From CAWBRT01 sp050015355 (GTDB taxonomy: Bacteria > Acidobacteriota > Terriglobia > Terriglobales > Acidobacteriaceae), in the NCBI GenBank assembly GCA_050015355.1, contig JBEKBO010000004.1, positions 1 to 64,000 on the forward strand: a stretch of 64,000 nucleotides of DNA. The letters are read 5' to 3'. A program made the translations under genes and the position numbers. The notes under the pieces are model-generated. The model was not told where the DNA came from and made no database searches. It saw nothing but the letters and a program-made list of their open reading frames with translations. Positions 52,032-59,331 of this stretch are shown here, in pieces (position 1 is the stretch's first letter; each line of letters begins with the position of its first letter).

Positions 52032-53126
52032 CTATCGGACTACGACCAGGCCAGGATGCCGCCTTATCTCTTCTTCAAGTTCGCCGATGAACGGAGCAAC
52101 CGCGACACGCAGTCCCGCGTGGCTGCTCACCACATCCATGCCCGCACAAATGTTATCCAGCGATACGAGGTGGGTAAGAATTTTTCCGGCGGAGATCTTG
52201 CCGGCGCGAATCATTTCCAGAGCGAGCGCATTGTGGCGCGGAGCCGACGAGAATGCGCCATAAAGAGCAATCTGCCGATAATGCAGGTGATTCACGTCCA
52301 GTTCGATCATCGGCTGGTCCTTCGGCAAACCGGCAAACAAACAAACTTTACCCATTTTGCTGGCCATCGCGAGACCAAGCTTTTGAGCGTCCGCATTCCC
52401 CGCGGTCACAATTACGACATTTGCGCCTAACCCGCCGGTTAGGTCCATAACGGCCTTTACGCCGTCGACGGAACTCAAGTCAATGTAAGCGTCAAAGCCG
52501 AACGACTTCGCGTGTTCCAGTCTCGGAGAACTGCGGTTAATCAAAAACACCTTGCCGGCGCCGCGCCCGCGGGCCAACTCCGCATGCATCAATCCAATCG
52601 GACCGGCTCCCAGAACCGCCACCGAATTTCCCAGGGCGATACCCATTACTTCCTGCGCATTCAGCACACAAGCCAGCGGTTCGGCCAGCGATGCCTCCAG
52701 ATAGGTCACTTCATCGGGGATGCGATTGACATTGCCCGCCCGCACCGCACCTGCCGGAACCAGCACATATTCGGCAAAACCACCATTGTAATGATGTGCG
52801 ATAGTCTTACGCGTGTAGCACATGTTCTGCCAGCCAGAGAGGCAATAGGAACAACTTCCGCAACCGATCGCGGGAGCGACGATCACCCGCTCGCCCACGG
52901 AAAAGCCGCCGACATCGGGCGCCACTTCGACAATCTCTCCCGCAATCTCATGACCCAACGCAATCGGCGGTTTAATGGCAGCGTGACCGTGACGGAAGGT
53001 GCGCAGATCTCCACCGCAGATAGCGCATGACTTCACCTTAAGAAGAAGACAACCGGGCTCAACTCGTGGGTTGGCTATATCTTTTACTTCCATTTTGCCG
53101 ATGCCTTGATAGATTGCCGCTTTCAT
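52032..53126 (-). CDS. Zinc-dependent alcohol dehydrogenase (sorbitol/threonine dehydrogenase type)
   Basis: Medium-chain dehydrogenase, 364 residues. Catalytic zinc: Cys in VKSCAICGGDLRTFRHGH and the HE pair in LGHEIAGEIVEVAPDVGG. Structural zinc: four Cys in GCGSCSYCLSGWQNMCYT. Cofactor motif AVLGAGPIGLMHAELARGRG followed by INRSSPRLEHAKSFGFDAYI, where N/R rather than D follows the second strand, which may favour NADP. First gene of the minus-strand dehydrogenase-kinase-dehydrogenase set, consistent with polyol oxidation before phosphorylation. Confidence 0.92.
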   Translation of the reverse strand: MKAAIYQGIGKMEVKDIANPRVEPGCLLLKVKSCAICGGDLRTFRHGHAAIKPPIALGHEIAGEIVEVAPDVGGFSVGERVIVAPAIGCGSCSYCLSGWQNMCYTRKTIAHHYNGGFAEYVLVPAGAVRAGNVNRIPDEVTYLEASLAEPLACVLNAQEVMGIALGNSVAVLGAGPIGLMHAELARGRGAGKVFLINRSSPRLEHAKSFGFDAYIDLSSVDGVKAVMDLTGGLGANVVIVTAGNADAQKLGLAMASKMGKVCLFAGLPKDQPMIELDVNHLHYRQIALYGAFSSAPRHNALALEMIRAGKISAGKILTHLVSLDNICAGMDVVSSHAGLRVAVAPFIGELEEEIRRHPGLVVVR

Positions 53127-53464
53127 ACGCGATTTCCTTCTTCCTCGTACTCCCGTTTTTTACTTGACTACATCCAGCCGCGGTGATGCTCACAAGTATT
53201 CCATATGTGATCCGGATTTTCATGCTGCATTTGGCGTGACCCGACAGGCCCGTACCAGAGGAGAGCGAGAAGAACTGGAAGGAGCGGATCCGTCATTGAC
53301 ATAAGCAACCTGCGAAGCACAGAATAAGGCCCTCGAATACTGGGCCAACGTGGATGCTCTGGTACCTGGATTTGTCGTTACGAGGCTCTGGCCCCGATCT
53401 TGCGAACAGGTACTTCAAACCAATACGCGGCTTAGAGAATACCCGGCAGGAGATCGAGCGCACT
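53127..53464. other. Divergent intergenic region between alcohol dehydrogenase and SDR genes
   Basis: 338 bases. A perfect TTGACA lies at 53296-53301 on the plus strand without a good -10 at 16-18 bases; no palindrome or operator is obvious. Open frames here are shadows or chance. Confidence 0.35.
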
Positions 53465-54205
53465 ATGCTGACCCCGGACATGGTTGTCTTCATTACATGC
53501 GGCGGACAAGGTATTGGCCGCGCCACAGCGGTAGCATTTGCCCGCGAGGGCGCTTCCGTGGTCATCGCTGCGGACCTCAACGAAGACACCGCCAAGGAGA
53601 CAGCCGCGCTTGTCAGCGCGTTTCCGCGCACTACCGGCCTTGGCTTGAAACTGGACGTCAGCGATTCCACAGCGGTCTTTGCCACGGTAAAGTGCATAAT
53701 CGAACGCTATTCACGTATCGACGTCTTGGTTAACAACGCTGGAATCTGCCAGGACAAAACTCCTTTTGCCGAGATTACGGCTGCGAATTGGCACCTCGTC
53801 TATGACGTGAACGTAGTCGGTGCCGCGAACTGCATCTCCGCCGTTATTCCGTATATGAAGGCCCGTAAATCGGGACGTATTGTCAATTTGGCATCACTGG
53901 CGGGAATGACCGGCGGTCAAGCTGTATCCGCCACCTACGCTTGTTCCAAGGCCGCTGTTATCTGCATGACCAAAGGAACGGCCAAAGAATTTGCTGCTTT
54001 CGGGATCAGGGTGAACGCGGTGGCACCGGGTTTCATTCGCACGCCCATGACTGCCGGGCTCGATCACGCCAGTACCGCCATTCCGCTGGGCCGGAGGGGA
54101 GAACCGGAAGACGTGGCTGATGTGATCGCGTTCCTGGCCTCGGATTACGCCCGTTACGTGACAGGGTGCACGATCGATGTCAATGGCGGATTACAAATGC
54201 GTTAA
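53465..54205 (+). CDS. Short-chain dehydrogenase/reductase (SDR)
   Basis: 246-residue classical SDR. Start chosen at 53465; an upstream in-frame ATG at 53354 would add 37 residues outside the fold. Cofactor motif ITCGGQGIGRATAVAFAREG, where the usual first T-G is C-G; Asp in IAADLNEDTAKETA suggests NAD. Catalytic residues: Asn in DVLVNNAGICQDKTPF, Ser in RIVNLASLAGMTGG, Tyr and Lys in SATYACSKAAVICM. The end (ASDYARYVTGCTIDVNGGLQ) is typical. It is divergent from the kinase set and probably serves the same sugar or polyol route. Confidence 0.88.
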   Translation: MLTPDMVVFITCGGQGIGRATAVAFAREGASVVIAADLNEDTAKETAALVSAFPRTTGLGLKLDVSDSTAVFATVKCIIERYSRIDVLVNNAGICQDKTPFAEITAANWHLVYDVNVVGAANCISAVIPYMKARKSGRIVNLASLAGMTGGQAVSATYACSKAAVICMTKGTAKEFAAFGIRVNAVAPGFIRTPMTAGLDHASTAIPLGRRGEPEDVADVIAFLASDYARYVTGCTIDVNGGLQMR

Positions 54206-54312
54206 GTCATTGTCGGATTTGGGTTAGGCGTGTGAGATGTGCGATGCCATGTCCATAACTTCCGTGTAGCCCGTGATTCAGGGACAATCGCCAATCTCGG
54301 GTTGCTGTGGCT

Positions 54313-56133
54313 TCAATCCTGTGACAGGAGAATCGCACTGTACGGTCCCAGCCCAACATTCCCGCTGACCGGCATAGAGTCCTGCGGCGGCCCGTTCGCG
54401 TCCGTGTCGTAGCTGAGCCAGTCATCGAAGCTCGCATCGTATCCATTCCAGTCGCTATTGAACCGAACACGCCAACGGCCACCACGCGGAAAACCAACTG
54501 TATAGCCGGCGTAACCGCGATTGGCAAAGTTGAGCACCACGATTACATCGTCGCCATTGCCGCCCTGGTCCCACCGATGAAATGCAATGACCTTATCCTG
54601 GTTGTTGACATGATGCACATTCACGTTCTGCCCGCGCAGGCCGCGTGTATTGTTGAACCAGTTGCGACGCAGTCGGATGAGATCGCGGTAGAGTTGCACG
54701 ATACCTGCAAAGGTAGCCGCATTGGACCAGTCCAGCGGCGCGTCGTCATCGAACCATCCTGGAGTGAGAAACTCCTGCCCCATGAAGAGCATAGGAATTC
54801 CGGGTGCTGTCAGCACCACGGCAGCTCCGAGTGTTGATCGCTTCTTGGAGAACCAGCTCGCGGCATTGCCGGGCCAAATCATCTCGGGAACGCGTTGTGC
54901 GCCGTTGGAATCGGCGTCATGCGATTCGGTGAAGATCACGCGCTCGAATGCACTCCCGTTGTACTTCTGGGCGATTACGTCGCGAACGGCATTCATGTCA
55001 CGCGAGCCGTCGTCGCTGCCAATGATCGCATCGCGAATCGTCCAGACGAAACCGGCTCCCCATTGAGCGCCGAAGCCAGCGCCTCCGGCGGCGGTATCCT
55101 TAGTGATCCATTCGTTGTCCTTCATATCTTCGGCGATGGAAATCTTCCACGGCTGCCTCTGCCCGATAAGCCCGTTGATCCATTGCATCAGGCTCCAGCC
55201 ATCGGGAATATCGTCGGCTGGGTCGTCGTTCTGGTTCTTCACATTCCGGATCGATCCTACGGAATCCCATCGAAGACCGTCGGCAAAACGCTGTTCCAGC
55301 CAGCGCAAAGCATTATCGCGGAGGTACTGCCGAACTTCTCCGCGGCCGTAGTCAAAGCGCGTGTCACCCCAGTCCGTACGGCTTCGCCAATCGTTGTAGA
55401 AGTAGATGCCTCCTTTGCCGTTCAGTGACCAACCGTCGAATTGCCACATGTCCCCAGCAGAGTCGCCGAGGTGGTTGTAAACAACATCCACGATTAGAGC
55501 GATTCCGCGTCGGTGAGCTTCGTTGACGAATTTGCGAAAACCGTCCGGACCGCCGAATTCGTCTTCAATGGCAAAGATGTAGGCTGGGTTGTATCCCGCG
55601 GAAATGTCGCCTGTGAACTCGCCCAGCGGCATCAATTCGATGGCGTTAATCCCCAAATCTCGCAGGTAATCGAGACGAGTAATGGCCGAATCAAACGAAC
55701 CCTTCCCCTGATAGCCATCGGGGCTGTAGACAAAAGTGCGGATGTGTATCTCGTAGATGACCAATTCATTCCACGCAGGCGTCGAATAGTTCGGGGTGGC
55801 ATAGCCCTCGTCGCAACCAGCGATGAGGCTGTTGAGGTTGCCATCGCCGTGAATGATGGAGCGCGCGTAAGAATCGTTCCTCCAGAGCGCGTTGCCGAGC
55901 GGATTGAAGATCACGAACTTGTATTGCTGCCCGACCTTGGCATTGCTGACATCCACCGACCAGTAACCGTTGCCCTCGGAGAACAATGGAGTTGCGCTTT
56001 GGGACCACCCGTTGAACTCTCCCGCGACCGCAACCTGGGCGGCGAAAGGCGCCCAAACGCGAAACGTTACTCCCGACCCGGTTTGATCGCTGTAAGGCGT
56101 TGCTCCCATGAAAGGATGCTGTGCTTGCGGCAT
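54313..56133 (-). CDS. GH13 alpha-glucan branching-enzyme-like protein with CBM48
   Basis: 606-residue alpha-amylase-family enzyme. Residues about 18-105 are a CBM48/isoamylase N-domain (VTFRVWAPFAAQVAVAGEFN, GWSQSATPLFSEGNGYWSVD). The TIM barrel carries all four GH13 regions: DVVYNHLG, the nucleophile in GLRWDSVGSIRN, the acid/base Glu in WKISIAEDMKD, and FTESHDADS. The C-domain follows. Length and domain order fit glycogen branching enzyme or trehalohydrolase relatives; the catalytic Asp is preceded by RW rather than RFD. No glycogen genes adjoin it. Confidence 0.85.
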   Translation of the reverse strand: MPQAQHPFMGATPYSDQTGSGVTFRVWAPFAAQVAVAGEFNGWSQSATPLFSEGNGYWSVDVSNAKVGQQYKFVIFNPLGNALWRNDSYARSIIHGDGNLNSLIAGCDEGYATPNYSTPAWNELVIYEIHIRTFVYSPDGYQGKGSFDSAITRLDYLRDLGINAIELMPLGEFTGDISAGYNPAYIFAIEDEFGGPDGFRKFVNEAHRRGIALIVDVVYNHLGDSAGDMWQFDGWSLNGKGGIYFYNDWRSRTDWGDTRFDYGRGEVRQYLRDNALRWLEQRFADGLRWDSVGSIRNVKNQNDDPADDIPDGWSLMQWINGLIGQRQPWKISIAEDMKDNEWITKDTAAGGAGFGAQWGAGFVWTIRDAIIGSDDGSRDMNAVRDVIAQKYNGSAFERVIFTESHDADSNGAQRVPEMIWPGNAASWFSKKRSTLGAAVVLTAPGIPMLFMGQEFLTPGWFDDDAPLDWSNAATFAGIVQLYRDLIRLRRNWFNNTRGLRGQNVNVHHVNNQDKVIAFHRWDQGGNGDDVIVVLNFANRGYAGYTVGFPRGGRWRVRFNSDWNGYDASFDDWLSYDTDANGPPQDSMPVSGNVGLGPYSAILLSQD

Positions 56134-56608
56134 GCGAGTTTCCAGTGCACTGGCGGGGCCTCAGTCGGGTCTCCAGGGTGCTCCAGGAGCCAGCCTGCGA
56201 GGCGTTTAAGGCGCCCGCTTGTGCCTCCTTTCCGTCCAGACCTAGATAACAGCCACCAATTATGATCTACTTTGTAGTCCTTTCTCTTTCATCTGCATCT
56301 CTGCCTCGGTATGCCTTACGCAGTCTGCTGCCATGGATGCACTTGGGTGTTGGACATGTCGCCAGGGCTATCGGGTAAACGACAAGCAGAACTGTCGAAG
56401 TAGCCGCCAGCGCCAAGAAAAAACGTAGTTGCTCACATGTTTGCCCGACACTTGTGACACCCGTCACTGTGTTTGCGGTCACGCGCGCTGGCGGAGAAGT
56501 CCATTCCTTCCTAGAGTTGACGTGGTTGGAGGCGGTTTCGTTGCCTTCGAGCTGAGCTGCCGGTTTCGAAGTCGAATCGGGACATCGCACCCCAGGCTGG
56601 AGCTGACG
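56134..56608. other. Gene-free stretch between GH13 and hydrolase genes
   Basis: 475 bases between divergent genes. A minus-strand frame at 56267-56590 has one hydrophobic stretch (LRFFLALAATSTVLLVVYPI) but no homology I recognise and would start 19 bases from the hydrolase ATG, so I do not call it. Nothing else stands out. Confidence 0.3.
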
Positions 56609-57583
56609 ATGGTTTTGAGTTACGTCGGGCGATATCGGGCGCTGGTGATTGCGGCAGTGATCCTACTGGCATCGTGGTCAGCGTGGGCGCAGTACAACCC
56701 CGATGCAGGTCCCCACAAGGTGCTCGTGCTCGATCAGGTGGTGCTCCACGATGCACAACGGAACAAAGATGTGCAGGTAAAGGTCTATTACCCAGCCGAG
56801 CCCGGCCCCTTTCCTGTCATTATCTTTTCGCATGGCGCCTTGGCATCCAAGGATGCATACTGGGCGTTAGGTCAGTACTGGGCAAGCTTTGGTTACGTAA
56901 GCATCCATCCATCTCATACCGATTCCGTTGCAGATAACGGCTTCCGGGGCACGGTGCTTGACGCAATCAGTGATCCTGGCGGCTGGACAGACCGGCCCAA
57001 AGATATCTCCTTTATCATCGATTCCTTTGGGCGCCTCGAAGAGCTTGCTCCGGGGCTGAAACACAAACTTGATGTCAGCCGTATCGGCGTAGGCGGTCAT
57101 TCGTTTGGTGCATATACGGCAGAGGCGATTGGCGGCGCTACCGTTTTGCTGCCGGGAAGAGATAAGCCGCAAAGCTTCCGCGAGAGCCGGGTTGCCGCAG
57201 TGGTCATGTTGTCGCCCGAGGGAGCCGGTGAAATGGGACTGACGGAACGGTCGTGGGACAACTTTCATATTCCCATGCTGCTGATGTATGGCGGGCGCGA
57301 CGGCGGACCCCGAAAGCAGGCTCCAGCCTGGCGAAGTGAGCCGTTCCATAAATCGCCCCCAGGTGACAAATTCGAGGTGGAACTCAAGGGCGCGACGCAC
57401 ATGGCCTTCGCTGGACCCTTGTTGCAGACCGACCTTCAGACAAGGGTATTCCGATGCGCCAAGCTGGAAACGCTTGCTTTCTGGGATGCCTATCTGAAAG
57501 GCGACCGACAGGCTAAGTGGTACCTGACGACCAATGCTTTGCGGGGTTTCAGCGCCGATGCGGTAACATTTGAGCAGAAGTAG
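56609..57583 (+). CDS. Exported alpha/beta hydrolase (dienelactone/PAF-acetylhydrolase-like)
   Basis: 324 residues from the ATG at 56609 after GGAGCTGAC; a longer in-frame start adds 60 unlikely residues. Signal peptide about residues 1-27 (ALVIAAVILLASWSAWAQ). Core: VYYPAEPGPFPVIIFSHGAL, the nucleophile elbow RIGVGGHSFGAYTAEAIGG (Ser in GHSFG), Asp region MLLMYGGRDGGPRK, His in KGATHMAFAGPL. It probably hydrolyses an ester, lactone or acyl compound outside the cytoplasm. It has no operon partner. Confidence 0.85.
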   Translation: MVLSYVGRYRALVIAAVILLASWSAWAQYNPDAGPHKVLVLDQVVLHDAQRNKDVQVKVYYPAEPGPFPVIIFSHGALASKDAYWALGQYWASFGYVSIHPSHTDSVADNGFRGTVLDAISDPGGWTDRPKDISFIIDSFGRLEELAPGLKHKLDVSRIGVGGHSFGAYTAEAIGGATVLLPGRDKPQSFRESRVAAVVMLSPEGAGEMGLTERSWDNFHIPMLLMYGGRDGGPRKQAPAWRSEPFHKSPPGDKFEVELKGATHMAFAGPLLQTDLQTRVFRCAKLETLAFWDAYLKGDRQAKWYLTTNALRGFSADAVTFEQK

Positions 57584-57726
57584 GTCCCGCACTCACACTT
57601 TCAACGCACGTCACAGTCTGCGCATCCGGTACCATCCAAGGGATGACGAAAATAGCTGCGGTCATCTTGGTTTTACTTGCTGCCGCCGCGGAGTGTTTTC
57701 AACGGCCTCCAGAGAGCACGTCCAGA

Positions 57727-58155
57727 CTATTTCTTGAAAAGGTTGTCGAAGGCGCGCCGCGCATCTTCGACCCGGTTGGCTCCGGCTCCGGACGAGGTCT
57801 CGCGCTCGACGCGCGTACTCAGAGTAAACTTCGGGCAATCGTTGTGCAGATCCTTCTTTGAATAGCCGGGCACGTTCAGCCCGCACTCGAAGCGGCTGCC
57901 CGGATCAAAGTGCATGCACTGCTTGCAGGCGTGCAGGGCGGCGCCGCACTGCGGGCACTTCCCATTTGGATCAACCGTGGCGGGCAGCACCACGCCGCAT
58001 TGGGCACAGCGCGAGATGGTGTGCGTGGGCGCCATCTGAATCGCACGCGGGCCGTACGCCATATCTCCGCTCGGGCGCGAGGATTGCTGCGGCTTGCTTT
58101 CGCTGCGCTGATCGCGATCCTGGTATCCATGCTGACGGTATTTTTTGTCGGACAC
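57727..58155 (-). CDS. Small CxxC zinc-ribbon protein
   Basis: 142 residues from a GTG at 58155, 8 bases after AGGAGATC. A disordered, charged N-terminus (KYRQHGYQDRDQRSESKPQQ) precedes two Cys pairs (ISRCAQCGVVLPATVDPNGK, CPQCGAALHACKQCMHFDPG) and two more cysteines (SRFECGLNVP, NDCPKF). It ends in a helix (ANRVEDARRAFDNLFKK). The pattern predicts a zinc ribbon plus a second metal site. Similar short proteins occur across Acidobacteriota as far as I recall; their role is unknown. It lies 32 bases before the convergent-side end of an alcohol dehydrogenase gene that shares its strand. Confidence 0.7.
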   Translation of the reverse strand: MSDKKYRQHGYQDRDQRSESKPQQSSRPSGDMAYGPRAIQMAPTHTISRCAQCGVVLPATVDPNGKCPQCGAALHACKQCMHFDPGSRFECGLNVPGYSKKDLHNDCPKFTLSTRVERETSSGAGANRVEDARRAFDNLFKK

Positions 58156-58186
58156 TGCCGATCTCCTGAATATGCGCCTGGCGATC

Positions 58187-59209
58187 TTACGGGTGCACAA
58201 TCACTTTGATGGCGACGCTGTTCGGGTCGCCGAGCATTTCGAGAGCCCCGTTGATCCCTTCAAGGTTCACGTGATGGGTGACGGCTTTCCGCAAATCCTC
58301 TTTCCGCTTAACCAGAATTCTTATCGCGCTTTGAAAATCTTCCTTGGTATAGACGTTGGTACCCTTGAGGTCGATTTCATTGGCCTGCAGCGTATTCAGA
58401 TCGACCGCAATCGGATCGGTGAAGAGAGCAATCACGATAATCGTCCCGCCGCGTTTCACCAGTCTTAGAGCCTGGTCGACTACGCTTGGAGAAGTAAAAG
58501 CCAGCAGGACAACGTCAGCCCCGTCGGGCGCGAACGACTTAACCGCCTCTTCTACCGAGACCTCGTCTGCCTTGATCGGGTACAGGCCCAGAGCTTTGGC
58601 GATTTGTAACCGGAAGCGATTGAGATCGGTGCAATAAACACGGCCAGCGCCGGCTTCTTGCGCGGCAACTCCTGCGAGCAGGCCGACGGTTCCGGTTCCT
58701 AACACAACGCACGTCGAGCCTTTTTTTATGTTCGCTAATCGAACCGCGTGAGTGCCAACCGCCAATGGCTCTGCCAGCACGCCCAAATCGTAATCCAACT
58801 CTGGCGGCAACTTATGCGCGCGCTGCTCCGGGAGCACGAAGTACTCAGCAAATGTTCCAAGCCAGCCACGAACGCCGGCGATTACTCTTTCCGGACAGAG
58901 ATTGTAATTTCCGCTGAGGCAATACGAGCATTTGCCGCACGCCTTTATCGGCTCGACGGCTATCCTGTCCCCGACCTTCAACTGCTTCACCTTGGCACCG
59001 ACCTTGACTACTTCGCCGGCGGCTTCGTGTCCCAGGATCATCGGTGCCTTGCGAAACGGATGCGACCCGTGAAACGCATGCAAATCCGACCCGCAAATTC
59101 CAGCGGCTTTCACCTTTACCAGCACGCTGTGTTCGTCGAAGTCGGGGACATCAAATTCCTTTACCACAACCTTGCTCAGCTCTGACAAGTACCCTGTGCT
59201 CATCTTCAT
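58187..59209 (-). CDS. Zinc-dependent alcohol dehydrogenase (MDR family)
   Basis: 340 residues from the ATG at 59209 after GAGGTGG; a GTG at 59218 is 3 codons upstream. Catalytic zinc: Cys in KAAGICGSDLHAFHGSHP and GHEAAGEVVKVGAKV. Structural zinc: CGKCSYCLSGNYNLCPE. Cofactor: CVVLGTGTVGLLAGVAAQEA then YCTDLNRFRLQIAKALGL (Asp suggests NAD). It belongs to the sorbitol/threonine/galactitol dehydrogenase group. It is 32 bases upstream of the CxxC protein gene and follows the Liv fusion operon (112-base gap) on the same strand. Confidence 0.92.
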   Translation of the reverse strand: MKMSTGYLSELSKVVVKEFDVPDFDEHSVLVKVKAAGICGSDLHAFHGSHPFRKAPMILGHEAAGEVVKVGAKVKQLKVGDRIAVEPIKACGKCSYCLSGNYNLCPERVIAGVRGWLGTFAEYFVLPEQRAHKLPPELDYDLGVLAEPLAVGTHAVRLANIKKGSTCVVLGTGTVGLLAGVAAQEAGAGRVYCTDLNRFRLQIAKALGLYPIKADEVSVEEAVKSFAPDGADVVLLAFTSPSVVDQALRLVKRGGTIIVIALFTDPIAVDLNTLQANEIDLKGTNVYTKEDFQSAIRILVKRKEDLRKAVTHHVNLEGINGALEMLGDPNSVAIKVIVHP

Positions 59210-59331
59210 GAATGCCACCTCGCATTACCATCTTCGTATATATGATAGCAATCCTCGGATGCGGCCCACGCGAATCCGCCCGGATGTTCCGCTGGCCGAA
59301 ACTTAGTTAAACGCCGAGTTCACCTTTGTCC

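Noticed and set aside
53296..53325. TTGACA as a promoter for the SDR gene
   Set aside because: No acceptable -10 hexamer at 16-18 bases; a single consensus hexamer is expected by chance.
56267..56590. Minus-strand frame with one hydrophobic segment
   Set aside because: No homology I recognise, start 19 bases from the divergent hydrolase ATG, and no ribosome-binding site; not enough support.
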